Shown: positions 10,981 through 22,849 of the stretch, one piece after another
Layout: every line of letters begins with the position of its first letter
Position numbering within the stretch: position 1 is the first letter of the stretch
Assembly: GCA_035771175.1 (NCBI GenBank)
Contig: CM069601.1
Location: 6,833,001-6,897,000 of the forward strand
Reading direction: 5' to 3'
DNA from: Paratinospora sagittata
Taxonomy: Eukaryota > Streptophyta > Magnoliopsida > Ranunculales > Menispermaceae
DNA: 64,000 nucleotides
Translations under genes and position numbers: made by a program
Notes under the pieces: model-generated
What the model was told of the DNA's origin: nothing
The model's database searches: none
What the model saw: the letters and a program-made list of their open reading frames with translations, nothing else

Positions 10981-12514
10981 TGGATAGGGCCTTAGCCAAT
11001 TGCCATATTCTAGGTTCATAGACATATATTCTAATGCCATCTTGAATAGAAAATTTCTTTTTTTGGGTTTGTCCTATTTTCTTGTATGTAAACAGTCTTA
11101 ATAATTAGACTCGCCACAAAGAAAAAAGACAAAAGGCCGAAAACCCCTACTAGTTTGTTATACATATTTTAACCTTGGTGATGTTATCAACCAGGTAAGT
11201 TGGTCTGGTCTACAAGTACCAATTACCAAATATCTGATATTAGATTGGTTTTCACATATTCACATATTATTGCTCCGAATCTTTTTATTTCATTATTTAT
11301 TATTGTTTTTTATTTGTTCATTTTTTTCTAGCCACTCGACAGAATGGCTTGCCTCTTTTTGTTGTATTAGCTTGGATTGATTTTCCGTCAGCTTGAGAAG
11401 TCCGCTGTCAGGTCCAACAATTTCCAAAGAAACAAGGAATAGAAAAAGAAAAAAAAATGATATGAATTTTTGAAATTTTAGTTTTATTTTTGAGAAATGT
11501 GTCTTATCCTGCTACTTATCAGATACTTGAATTTGAGTATTTGACTCAGTTTGGTCCTATAGTCTAATGTTTGGGTAATGATGTATGCTAACACGGGATA
11601 TCTCTATTTTGATGATGTGTATCATGTGTTTTGGTATGTCACATTTCTTTCTATGGTGTTTTTACGTTCTAGAATTTGTTGAGTAATATTTGAGGCTCAG
11701 GTCTTGCCTTGCCCCTTTCAAAAATTGCTCATAAATTTATTGGTCCACGAATTGTTCAACCACAGCAGTGAGCTGTAGTAGGTGTGTGTCTATGGATACC
11801 TGGTTAACTGCAACTATAGACCCAGTTAGGGATTAACATTTTACATACTGAGTCATATGGAAGAAAAAAAGGGGCCATGTTGGAATAGGAATTGAGGCTG
11901 AATCTGTTAAAAATAGCCATAGGGGCCATCTCTGATTTAACATTCCTAGGCTACTGTTTGTTTTGTTGGGTCAGCTGGGAAGTTCTATTGTTTATTTGAG
12001 CTCAAATGGGAAGGAATAGGATAGAATTCATCAGTGTCAAACCATTTCTAACCTTTTTTCTTTCTTTCTTCCTGGGAGTGGGGGGAGGGGATGTTGTAAA
12101 CTATTTCACACCAATCATTCTTGCTGGAAACAAATAGAATTGCCCTTTTACTTGAGCTCATTTGCAGATAATGATTGCTGTTGAATGCTATTATTCGTCT
12201 TCACTTGCTAATACCAGAAACCTTTCAATTAGATGGAGAAACAATACAAGCAAATCTTTTTTTCATTTGCTAGTTAAAGAATTGATATCATAAGAAAAAG
12301 CAAGTTGATTCCTCTTTCAATGCAGTCCAACATACATATCTAACTTGGTTGTGGGCTTAGTCTCCTCAAGTGCTAATCAAACATCTTGTGTTTCTATAAT
12401 ACTGAATTTGATACTATGAGTTACAATTTCTATTTTCAATTAACAGCTTTAGAAGTAAAAATGGAATAGCCGTAAGTTAATGTATTTATCATTGCTCTTT
12501 TTAATTCTTTGCAG
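10981..12514. other. Non-coding region before the TatA exon (probable intron or gap)
   Basis: I found no exon of the TatA gene, no transposon domain and no RNA gene here. If the TatA gene is intact, this is the 3' end of its last intron. Confidence 0.5.
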
Positions 12515-12649
12515 GCAGCCAAGGAGTTTGAATCCGAGTTGAAGAAAGAACCTGATCCTGCAATTGAACCACCTGCAGAAAAACCAGTGGCAGGCAGTGA
12601 AGAGAAGAAACAAGAAATAAAGGTCCCAAGCACAGAGGAGAATTTATGA
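12515..12649 (+). CDS. TATA: Last exon of thylakoid Sec-independent translocase TatA/Tha4-like protein
   Basis: The exon follows a pyrimidine-rich tract ending TTTGCAG at 12508-12514 and encodes 44 residues before TGA at 12647-12649. It begins AAKEFESELKKEPDP, the end of the amphipathic helix of plant TatA (Tha4), followed by the acidic, proline- and lysine-rich stromal tail ending in STEENL. TatA forms the pore-like oligomer of the chloroplast delta-pH/Tat pathway in thylakoid membranes. The N-terminal transmembrane helix and transit peptide are not in any upstream frame down to position 1. The gene is therefore either split by an intron longer than 12 kb filled with transposons, or truncated. 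HCF106 (TatB) is the main alternative, but its helix and tail differ from what I recall. Confidence 0.7.
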   Translation, partial: AAKEFESELKKEPDPAIEPPAEKPVAGSEEKKQEIKVPSTEENL

Positions 12650-13129
12650 GTGTGTAAATTAGGGTCCTTTGACACTGAATCCCACGTCAACTTGCTGGCT
12701 CATTTTGTTTCAAATCATTGTCTCTGTTCTCATGCACACCAGAATGTCAACTTAAAAGGAATCCTCTGTTTAGGGATGGCATTATTAACAGCAGTTAATT
12801 TTGTATCATTTATGTAATCTATGAGTTCAATTTGACTTTTGAGGTCTAATTTCTCCGAGTTTCTTTTATTTTTAATGTGTTACCCCCACTTAACCAACTT
12901 AGAAGTAAGTAGGCGATGATGCGTGCTCTTGGAGCATTATCCGATCGAGGCATCAAAAACTACTATTAGGTGAGAGATGCTCTATTGAGCACTTTTTTTT
13001 TAGAATTAGAAATGAGTATATTTCAAAAATGAAGGTAGTAATTTAATAAAAAATTAAATAAGAAAAAAATTAAATAAAGTGGCTTGTACACGTACAATGA
13101 AGACTTTAAGATGCTTTAGTAAATAAAAT
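12650..13129 (+). other. Probable 3' UTR and downstream flank of the TatA exon
   Basis: AT-rich sequence follows the stop codon, with the likely polyadenylation region around 12780-12880. No other feature is visible. Confidence 0.35.
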
Positions 13130-14107
13130 TGCAAGCGACTAGATATATTTTACAAAAAACCTCTTATCCTTATACATCTACTAACTTTATATTACTACTT
13201 TCTTTACTAACAAAAAATTTCAAAATCACCCCAAAATACCCTTACCTCTAAAATTACTACCATCCCATCTTCCCCTAAACTTTTAAACCTTAACCACCTC
13301 CGCCACGGTCCCCCACCATTGTTCTTCTCCCAAGTCTTCTTTTGGTTCTTCCTCTTTGAAAACGCTAAGATCCAAGCTTCTTTTTCACCATTCGGTTTTT
13401 TCATCTTCAAACCAAACCTCATCTTCAACCACCCACAATCTTTCATTTCTAACCTTCAAATCGAGTTGGAAAAGTATTAGATTCAAGTTCTCAAGGCCGT
13501 TTTTGGGTTTTAGGTTTATTGTTTGAAAACAAATCATCTATGATTTGGTCCTACGTGACCGAATCTGAGACTTGTGATTCAATTACAGAGGATCGAACCT
13601 TAGCACTCGATTCAGTCCTGTCCGATCGAACATGTGATGATAAAATCACAATTATGCATATTTTTACTTTATTTTTAGTGCTTTTAGGATAGGAAACTAA
13701 ACAAAAGAATAAAAAAAATTAAAAAAAAACAAATATCACTTTAGGTCACATTTTAGTGTTTTATGTCATTTTAGGCATTTTAGGATTGCATTTTAGAATT
13801 TTTTTTGTTTTTCGTCACATTATCTTAGGATTCATTAGAAATTAGGTTGTGATTTTCTTTATTATTTTTATTTTTTGAGAGTTGAAAAAACTCAATGTTC
13901 CAAAGGGTCTAAATATTATTTTATCAAAGAGCATTAGACAATTGTTAAAAGTAATTTATTATTATAAATTATATTTTGATGTTTCACTTGTCTTTTCTTA
14001 AGGTATTTTTAGGTCTAACATTAATTTTGAAATAAAATTCTGAAGCCCAAGTGTAGCCTATGAATTTGTTTTCATCCCAATTATAACCCATGAAGAAGAC
14101 TCAACAT

Positions 14108-14757
14108 TAGGGGTGTACATGGGTTGGGTTGGGTTGGGTTGGGTCGGGCTAGGGCCAAAATCTAACCCAACCTAAACAATTCGAGTTCGGTTTCGATTGG
14201 GTCAGTTCATCGGGTTGGACATAGCCAAAATTCTTATTTGCAACAAAAAAAATACAGCTTGTTTAGCAAAAAAAAAAAAAAGCCAAAAGTTTTTGAGACA
14301 CTTCATCAACACAAAAAAAGAAACAATTTAAGCAAATCCTATACCAAGAAAACAAATTTACGGAATATTAATCATTAAGAAAATCAATTAGAAAATAATA
14401 ATTCTTCAAGAATTTTAACACACAAAAGCAAAGGACTAATCATAATAATTTAACAATACTTCAAGATTTTTAACACAATCAACAAGTTTGAGAAGTATGC
14501 AAATAATAAATGAGCAATGTATAATAGTTAAGCAATATAAACCATTATACCTTTCCAAAAAGGTCTAGGGTTTCGATACTTACGTTCTGTTCGAGTCGGG
14601 TTATTCGGTTTTTTATGGGCTCAACCCATGACCCAACCCAAATTGATCGGGTTGGACATTTTAGAACCCAACCTAACCCAAATAACCAATCTAATCCAAC
14701 CCAAACCAACCAAAAGGTTTGGTTCAGTCGGGTTGATCGGGTTGATGAACACCCCTA
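14108..14757. mobile_element. hAT-type MITE (650 bp) with 8-bp target duplication
   Basis: The ends are TAGGGGTGT and ACACCCCTA in inverted orientation. They continue into GGGTTGGGTTGGG-type subterminal repeats on the left and CCCAACC-type repeats on the right. The flanks CTCAACAT (14100-14107) and CTCCACAT (14758-14765) form an 8-bp target duplication with one mismatch, the hAT signature. There is no transposase, so it depends on another hAT element. Confidence 0.85.
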
Positions 14758-14904
14758 CTCCACATGTCAAAAAAGTCAAGAAATCAAATTTGGAAAAAAA
14801 TGAAAAGATTCTCACCCAAGATGGCACTAATTATGATTTTACTTTTTTTTGAAAATATTTTGTATTAAGAATGTGCTTAATTGGGGTTGGGTTAGGGTTG
14901 GCTT

Positions 14905-15095
14905 GGGTGGAAGGGGCTCTGGTCGCTTAAGCAAGAGGTCTCGGTTTCGAATCCTTGTGGATGCAGAAAATTCGGTTGGGAGAGGTCTCCGTTTCGTTGC
15001 CCAACAGTTACCTCTAGTCCAGGTGGATTAGTCTCGCCGCGAAGCAGAAGGAGGACATCACCTGGGCACCAAAATCCCAGTAATAAAAAAAAAAA
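14905..15095 (+). mobile_element. tRNA-derived SINE
   Basis: A pol III B box GGTTTCGAATCC lies at 14943-14954 with an A-box-like segment before it. The body ends with GTCTCGCC and similar blocks and an A-rich tail at 15084-15096. The SINE in the PnsB5 intron (58129-58342) shares this plan. Confidence 0.65.
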
Positions 15096-15689
15096 GAGAA
15101 TTGGATTTTTTAATTTAAATATAAAAAGTTGTTTTGAAAACAAAATAATTATATATAGGGGCTAGGGACCAAGAGAGGTGCATCTCATCTCCATTCACAT
15201 TTTTATTTTCACTTTTTAGGTTAGATTTATTTTTAGTCGTCGATTCAAGCCTTGAATAAAGTGATATTGCCTAAGGATTTGAAGTTTTGTAAGTTTTAAT
15301 TTTTTTTATTAATGAAATTCTTCTTATTTCTAGTAATTTATATTTCTCTATCATTCTTATTTCGTTGCCTTTATCATTTATTTCTTGTTATTTATTATCC
15401 TTTTGTTCATTTCGTTGCTTTTTTCAATTCAATTTTAGATTTTTTTTTATTTATTGCTTTCATAAACCTAGGATGACATAGGCAACAATTATTATTTTTT
15501 AACTTATTCAATATATAATATTTTTAATTTATTTTCTAAAAAAAAATTTAAAGTGACTTACCCAATCCTTGTGGATCGATCTCGTTAAGTGCTACAACTT
15601 ATGTTATGTGCTTGCAAATATTTATTATTGATCTATTCAAAAGATCACATCATGCGCTCTCGGTTTGGTATGACAGAACTAAATCGACA

Positions 15690-16020
15690 ATGTTAGGTTC
15701 GGTCGTGTCCTACCGAACCTATGATTTTTAGTGTTTTTTCATGGATTTACCCCATCAATCTGAAATTTACTCCTTTAGAACGCATTTGAATGTGTTTTGT
15801 GGGGTTTATTACGTTATTTGAATGGTGGGTGCACCATTTCACATCCTAAGAGGTCACCTCTTAGTGTTGACCAATGCACCGCCATTCCATTAACGTAATA
15901 AGCACCACAAAACACATTTAAATGCCTTCTAAAGTAGTAAAGTTTAGATTGATGGGACAAATCCTTGAAGAAACACCAAAAATCATAGATTCCGTAGGAC
16001 ACGACTAAACCTAACACTTT
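15690..16020. repeat. Imperfect 130-160-bp hairpin (foldback MITE-like)
   Basis: Arms at 15690-15830 and 15885-16020 are imperfect reverse complements. They share GTCGTGTCCTAC/GTAGGACACGAC, an AAAACACA-type block and a TTACGT centre. It could be a MITE or an inner palindrome of the surrounding element. Confidence 0.55.
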
Positions 16021-16690
16021 TAGTTTAGTTCTGTCCAACCATTGGCAGGACCGAACTGACAGTTTCAGGTTCGATCGGATAGGACTGAACTGAGAGCACA
16101 TGTTCGATCGGATAGGACCGAACAGAGAGCTTCGGTTCAAACTTGTGCAATTGAACCACAAGTCTTGGGTTTGGTCACGTAGAATCGAACTAAAGATGAA
16201 TTTCTTTTAAAAGTAGTTTTCAACCCCAAAAAAATAAAAAAAAAACATATAGTGATGTACGTCATCTTCACAATTTGAATCATTTGTCATAATGCTATCA
16301 TATGTGTTGAAGAGTAGAGTTTTTTGAATGCTTTTTGATTTAGTTTCTACCACACTAAAAGACCAAGAAAATGAAATTTAAAAAAAGATGTTTACCTTTT
16401 CAAAATGACTCTTAAAGATTTCAAAGAGAAATTAAAAGGAAGAAAATTTGTAGGAGAAAAAAGAAGATGAAAAGGGAAGAAGGCTTAGGGTTTTGGAAAG
16501 AAGATGAATGTGAGAATGGTGGTGGGTAAAGTTAGTAAATAGTTTGGAGATAAATAGAAACAAAAATTTATGCAAGGGCATTTTGGAAAAATCATAGAAG
16601 GGAAATATAGGAATTACTTTTTTGTGTGGGTAAGGATAGTGTTTAGTGGGGTATAAATAAAACTCCCATAAAATGATTAATTAATATTTT

Positions 16691-17139
16691 ATGGTGATGA
16701 TAGAGATAAAAAAAACTTAAAAATATTATTAATAGAAATAATAAAAATATATATAATAATTTAAGGGCAATTTTAAATGTATCCACAAAAAACACTTTAC
16801 CCACATGCTTCATAAATTTTAACAATGATAAATAACAAGTGGGTATAGTGAATATTTTTGAAAAGTACATTTAGAATTACCCTAATTTAAATATCAACTT
16901 AGCAATGATAGAGTGTATTGAAAAAAAAAGAAAGAACAAAAAGTGGATTTCCATTAATGGGAAGATCAAGGGCGATATTTCTCATCGTCGGGGACTTCAT
17001 CAATGAGATCCTCTTTCCCCATATCTTTTTATTATTGTGTTGAAGGCCCTATCTCATCTTATAAATATGTTTGAAAAAAAAAGTTAATTGAAGGCATTAA
17101 AATAGTAAGATATAGCCCATCCATATCTCACATTGTTTT
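16691..17139. other. AT-rich spacer, no feature recognised
   Basis: There are short homopolymer runs only. No gene, RNA or clear repeat end is visible. Confidence 0.4.
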
Positions 17140-17225
17140 TGCTGATGACAACTGGCCCAGCATTATAGTTCAAGAAGGGGGTTGCTGATGACAACTGGCC
17201 CAACATTATAGTTCAAGAAGGGGGG
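17140..17225. repeat. 43-bp tandem duplication at the LTR end
   Basis: Two adjacent units start TGCTGATGACAACTGGCCCA and differ by one base (GCATT against ACATT). They end in a G-run that is longer in the second copy. Confidence 0.85.
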
Positions 17226-17459
17226 GGGGTGAATTAGATTTGACGGATTTAGCTTTTGGATATTTTAATTAAACAAGTAATGTTTGTAGTAGGTAACAAT
17301 CCAAATAACAGATGCAGGAAAATAAATGAACACAAAGGATTTAGAGTGGTTCTGTTCCCCTGGAACCTATGTCCACTACCCAATCACCACGATTAGGATT
17401 TCCCAATACACTATTGGCTAATTACTTACGAGCGTGATTAGAAGCCGTTTACACTCTAA

Positions 17460-17570
17460 CTGACACAAAGGCTTGGTTAGAAAAATTACAACCGCTAACC
17501 TACACCAAGGCTTGGTTAGAAAGTAACAAACTAGCCTACACCAAGGCTTGGTTAGAAAATCACACTTGTA
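17460..17570. repeat. Three-fold short repeat in the LTR
   Basis: The motif CAAGGCTTGGTTAGAAA, with minor variation, occurs three times about 45 bases apart. Confidence 0.7.
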
Positions 17571-17818
17571 ACCCACTTATGGGCGTGGTTACGTGCCGTA
17601 CAACGTATGGTAATATCTCGGTTGACTTAATCAAGTCAACAATACATCAAGATTACAAAAATATAGAAAAGTGTACAACAACACTCTCAACAATATAAGT
17701 TTACAATCTTGAACAAGTCAACAATTACTATTCCAACCACTATGATTCTAAATGATGCAAAATGTTGAAAGAGGTTTTTGTCAAATGCAATCAATTCAAA
17801 TATATGTGATGTAAAACA

Positions 17819-20534
17819 TGTTGAATATACCCTAGAGGGGGGTGAGTTGGGTATGATGGCCAAAATGTAACTTTTTAGAAAATTTGTAACATACTTGAAT
17901 ACATAAGAAGTAGATGATCAATCTAAACAATATACTATGGAGAAAATTGTAGGAAACAAGGGACAAGCGATTTATAGTGGTTTGACACTCCTACATCCAC
18001 TACCTAATCTCCCGATTAGGATTTCTTAATCCACTGACTGATTCTCTTACGAGTGAGAACCAAATCGTTACAAATGCCCTTTTACAAGTTCAAGGCAAAC
18101 TTATCCTTTTGCGGGCTAAGGATGAACTGCATTTCCTTTTTTCGGGCAGAGAAAAAACCCATATTTCTTTTGCAGGCTAAGAAAGAACTGGTAGATCCTA
18201 CTTCAAGGTGGATAATAAACCTTCGTATGATTCCAACCTTGGAATCATCAAGTGAACTAAATTCACTAGACTTGGTTGTTTCAATCCTGAAACACACCAA
18301 CTCATAAATACAAAATAATAATGATGGTTCTAACTGAGTAGAACATTTACAATTCAGCTCATATTATATTACAATGATATGTAGAATTAAGCATGTAATG
18401 CTGAGAGGAGTATTCTTACAATCCTTTTACCTTTCAGTGTTTTAGTATTGCTCAAGTACATGTCGAAAAGCTTGTATGATGCTTCTTGAAAAATGGTTGT
18501 GACATGCATCTACAGAAACACTTTTGCTTGATCAAACATTAAATTTCAAATCAAAGGAAAACATGTGTAAAAACGTAAGAGATTTTGGAAAACACGATTA
18601 ATTTAATTTTTATCTCTTTTTCTTCTCGTGTGTCTCCCTTTCTTGAGAAATGGCTAGAACAACTGATTATATAGATGAAGATCGATTACTAGCCGTTACA
18701 CAAAGAGTGAGCAGGACAAGTTTGAAAAACAAATTCAAATGTTTGTAAAATAGTCGAAAACTAAGACAAATACAGAGGGTTTTCCAAACGGATAAAAACA
18801 TATGTGAAATAAGATATAACTATATCTCGTGAACTATCTCTCAAATTTCTCGTTTAGCAAGACTGATATACGAATAAAACAGTGCTGAAAATTTGAGTAG
18901 AGAATAGTTCAATAACTTTTAAATAGATTTTGAAGGAAAGATAGATATTAGGCTCAGTATGAAAATCTTTTGAATAAGTTAAGTTTCAATAACACTTTGA
19001 AAACTAAAACAGTTTAAGCTTTGAAAATTAAATTGAAAGAATTCGACTAAGTTTCAAATTGAAAGAATTTGCTTAATAAAAATTCGGTCAGTGTTTGGTT
19101 TGAGTCTAAGTGCAAGTATATATAAACTCAGTAGAGTAAAGCTGTTGGTTGTTTGAATTTGAAATTCAAAATGAATGTTTACTCACAACAGCTAGAATCT
19201 TTCATGAAAATGACAACTGTAATTTTCACGAACATTCTAGTTTTTCTTAGATTGCATGAATAAAGAGTGTTTCAAGAAACGTGATTCATGCATAAGAGGA
19301 AATCTCTGACATATCTGAAAAAGGTTTTGTGCATAAATTTTTTTTAAGAGTAATCTAAAAAAGTGTAAGTATCACAACCGTGATAATGTTGAATTAGCAT
19401 CCTGATTGGTTAATCAGCGTCCTGACGCATAATGTCAACTTTGTCGTTTTGTTCCTTTGAGGACGCTCATGAACCATAAGCGTATTGCTGAACTGTGAAG
19501 TGAGGGCACTATTTAATCGTAAACGTCCTAACTTACTTGACAATTAAAACAACTAAAATTTATGAGGGCGCTAATCCACAATTAGAGTTCTTCCTTGTTT
19601 TAAAATATTTTAAAGTCACGAGGGCACTACTAACGAGTAAGCGGCCTGTTATATTAAAAGCAATTTAAAACAACTGAAAGACATAAGGGTGCTTCTAAAT
19701 GATGAACGTCCTGATATTTTAACTTGTAAAAATGATAAGTGCGTTGTAGGACGATCAACGTCTTGAAAGTTATTAAGTTGGTCTTTTAGCGAGGGCGCTC
19801 CTAATTAGGCAGCGTCCTGTAGTTTCCAACTAATAACTATCAATGTCCTTAAAGATTAAAACATTGAAAAACTTGGAAATATTTTAGAGTGATGATTTTG
19901 AATCAGTGTCCTGACAAGTTCACAGGTTGACATAATGAGGTTGCTACCGGTGAAGTAAGCGTCCTGATAGATAAGTACATTTCAACCATGAACTCAATCA
20001 GCGTCCTAATGTATTATAAGCGTCCTGACTTACAAAGTCCAGGAGGGAGCTGCTAAGATATTAGCGTCCTGATGGACACTTAAAGATAATTTTGATTTTT
20101 CATTTAAAACTTGATAAATATGATTAAAATCTCAGTATTTTCGGATCAAATCAAACGCTTAAAATAATTGATAATTTAAATCATTAGAAAAAAACCTTTC
20201 AAATATATCAATAAAAATGCAAGAGTTTTATGCGTGATTTTGGAAAACATTTTGAGCGGTAAAGAATAAGGAAGGTTGCATTACATTCTTTATTCCTCTC
20301 ATAATTCATCAGTTTGTTTGCACTTAGGAGATCTTTCATTGTTGAGTCGAGTGGTCATGAACTTCGATTGTATGATGTGATTTTGAAGACCTTGATCGAA
20401 TTGGTTTTTTACTTTTTGCTTTCTTGAGGTGTTGAAATATATACTTGATTGAAATGTTAACACCAAATAGTATATTGTTTGTTAGCATCAAAATCTTTAG
20501 AAGCGTGCTAAGTGATGAACCATTTAGACCAACA
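17819..20534. mobile_element. Element X1: LTR-like insertion of 2.7 kb
   Basis: It starts TGTTGAATATACCC and ends AGACCAACA. It aligns over much of its length with X2 (30709-33580): the same opening GGGTGA-x-TTGGGT, the shared CTCCCGATTA and CTTACGAGTGAGAACCAAA blocks, the CTTTTACAAGTT region, and the motif array. Flanks AAACA (17814-17818) and AGACA (20535-20539) may be a decayed 5-bp target duplication. It has no coding capacity. Terminal TG...CA and the sequence style point to a solo LTR of a SIRE-type Copia or a non-autonomous relative. Confidence 0.6.
19400..20075. repeat. Array of alternating complementary short motifs in X1
   Basis: GAGGGCGCT-like and AGCGTCCTG-like 9-mers, near reverse complements, alternate about every 10 to 60 bases. 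Many adjacent pairs could fold into small hairpins with loops of about 10 bases. Confidence 0.7.
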
Positions 20535-21239
20535 AGACATTGAATCGAATATGCACAACTATCAAGATATTGATTATAAACAATGATAAGTTTAAAGCTT
20601 GAGAATCAATATTTCATGATGTCAAACTTTGATGATTCTAAATGAATATGTGATTAAAATCAAGAATCAAATGACTCAAGTATGATAAAAATCTTTGATT
20701 CAATATAATATGATATTAGCACATGAATCGATATCTCAAACTATTTATGAAACCACTAAACAAGGTGTTTTGTTATGAAAATCAAGATAGGGTTTCACAA
20801 ATACAATCAATACAAAATCAGTTTTAAAGATGATAATCTAAACACAAAATTGATTTGCATAAACCCAAAATCACAAGAATCTAGATTAGAAATGTATACC
20901 CTACTCAGTAAGGTTGAAGCACCAAGATTCTTCTTGTGTGAAGTTGGATGAGAAAAAGCACGATCAAGACTCAATAGATGGTGTAGAAAACACTTGAATC
21001 ATCTTGAACACTTGCACAAGAGAAACTCTCCAAGTTTCTCAAGGTTTAGAAAGATGTGGAGAAATATTCGGAAGATTAGATCAATAGATCAAATGTTGTT
21101 AAACTTTTTCTTTCAAAGAAGGTTTAAATCACTCAAAAACTTGTTGTTGGCTTGTATAAAGACTAATACAAAAAATGCACAAGTTCTCTAGATTTTGTAA
21201 AAGTTGCTCTTCAAATGAGCAAGTGTGGTATTTATAGAT

Positions 21240-21560
21240 AAACACCATACCGAGGCACAAGAGCGCTCTTCTGGTTTAAAATCTAAAAAATTTCAGATTT
21301 CCCTCCAATTAAAAAGCGTGTTCCTCAATATGTTCATTGGGCATAGGAATGAGTTCTTTCAACAAGAACCACTGACTCTTAAAGTTTTTCCTATTTTGTA
21401 CTTGGCAACAGGAGCGCGTTCCTTTTCTTTAATTAGAAAAATTCTGAGTCTCGGGAAAAGCCACAGGAGCGTGTTCCTTCAACCCTGATAAAAAATCACT
21501 GAGTCTCGGAAAAAAGCTCAGGAGCGCGTTCCTCACTATAAAAGCGTTTCCTTCACTGAC
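21240..21560. repeat. Repeated AGGAGCGCGTTCCT-type motifs in the SIRE-like LTR
   Basis: AGGAGCGCGTTCCT and close variants occur at about 21410, 21467 and 21520, with the related AAGAGCGCTCTT near 21250. They are near-palindromic. A similar set lies in the solo LTR at 34380-34550. Confidence 0.65.
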
Positions 21561-22143
21561 AAGTGAAAAAAACTCAATTTTTTATCATTATAGGTTTAGG
21601 ACATTGTCAAAACATAGACTAACATTTTTAAAATATTTTAAAACATTTTTGACAGGATTAAAGTATAATTAACACACTTAAACATGAGTGATTTGATCGA
21701 TTAAACCAATGATCAAAACAATAAGTACAATGCATGTGAAATGGTAAAACCATGCAAACATGACAAGATGAATACATGTTAAACACTGATCAATATATGT
21801 ATGATAAACAATTATGACTAAGTGATAACATAATTATCAAACTAAAATATGTGCATGCATCATAATAATAAGCTATATGAATGATTTTAAAAAGATGCAA
21901 ATCATATGTGATTGGAACAGGTAACTGTTACTCTACAACACTAAGATTCTAATAAAGAAATACAATCATGAAGCTCTTGAATCTTCGTGAGGGGTTGTTC
22001 CTTCAACATGTTTTGACAATGCAGTTGAATCCATTAGATATATCTAGTTAGCACTGAAACAACTACGTCAAAGAGATTAGATAACACAGGTATGTTGTTT
22101 GCAATCATCAAAACAAAACTGGGTGAGAGTAGTTATATCAACA

Positions 22144-22157
22144 ATCTCCCCCTTTTT
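22144..22157 (-). other. Polypurine tract of the minus-strand SIRE-like element
   Basis: On the minus strand AAAAAAGGGGGAGAT directly precedes the LTR start TGTTGAT. This is the usual plus-strand primer position. Confidence 0.7.
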
Positions 22158-22849
22158 TATGATTTCAAACAAATTCACTATTGGCCTGATTGAAGCACGA
22201 AACATGATTTCTCAAATGAATGAATGAGTTAAGTGAATAATTTTATCATGCCACTTTTAAGAATATACACTTAATAAAAGATTTAACATTCAATTCCATG
22301 TGGAATGATCAATCAGATACCAATAAAAACATACTCAAAGATTTGATCAATAAGCACAAAATGTACATGTATATAAATATACTCAAATCAAACATATACA
22401 TGTGATCATCATAGATGTGTACATCAAAAAATAAAGTACAAATAACATAAGTACACAAAGAGTACAAAAGTGTAAACAAAAAATACAAAACATCTCCAAA
22501 ATATGTCCAACTCCAAACACTCCCCCTGAGTGTATAAACTCTCCCCCTAGGTATGTGCACAGAATGATCTAGTCAATCAGACCAATCATATTAATCTCTC
22601 CCCCTTTTGAAACATCAAAAAGAGGGTGTGCTTATGATGGAGGTGACGATCGAAGATCAAGAGATTCCAACCGGCGAATATATCTAGTGAGGTCGGGGCA
22701 TCGTCCTCCGTGGCTATGGTACCAGAATCTGTATCAGATATGACAGTGGTAGCAGTAGATGAGGTAGCAGATAAGGAGCCGAAGTGGATAACTAAGTCAC
22801 GTCCCGGAGATGGTGGAGAGATGCATAATTAATTAAGCACTTGGCAAGT
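22158..22849 (-). other. Spacer between pol remnant and 3' LTR of the SIRE-like element
   Basis: AT-rich sequence contains further GGGGGAG-type purine tracts on the minus strand (near 22520, 22550 and 22600). A short region near 22640-22820 may be the eroded end of a coding region. I identify no protein. Confidence 0.4.

Larger units (their letters stand above)
13130..16690. mobile_element. Large inverted-repeat element (Mutator-like candidate), non-coding
   Basis: Sequence around 13540-13600 matches the reverse complement of 16135-16200 at roughly three quarters of positions, sharing the core CACAAGTCT and TTGGTCACGTAG-like blocks. Flanking stretches (13200-13500 and 16380-16680) also look mirrored, including an AAGGGNATTTTGG block near 13240 and 16575. 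This suggests one element with long, decayed terminal inverted repeats, as in Mutator-like elements. I see no transposase. The hAT MITE, SINE and hairpin lie inside it. Exact ends and target duplication are not resolved. Confidence 0.4.
17140..22143 (-). mobile_element. SIRE-like Copia LTR (minus strand), split by element X1
   Basis: On the minus strand the LTR starts TGTTGATATAACT at 22143, directly after a polypurine tract. It ends ...CATCAGCA at 17183 or 17140, because the last 43 bp are tandemly duplicated. Text typical of large Copia LTRs is present, for example the GGGGGGTGAATT block near 17222 and a GTGGTTCTGTTCCCC-like block near 17347. Without X1 (17819-20534) it is about 2.3 kb. It is the 3' LTR of the minus-strand element whose pol remnant lies at 22850-24120. 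Confidence 0.7.

Noticed and set aside
12436..12690. Minus-strand ORF over the TatA exon
   Set aside because: It is antisense of the exon and lacks any domain.
13207..13446. Minus-strand ORF rich in W, K and G
   Set aside because: It lies in the inverted-repeat element and has no recognisable domain. Its composition follows purine-rich DNA.
19400..20075. CRISPR-like array
   Set aside because: The repeats are short, degenerate, alternate in orientation and sit in a plant LTR-like element. There are no uniform spacers.
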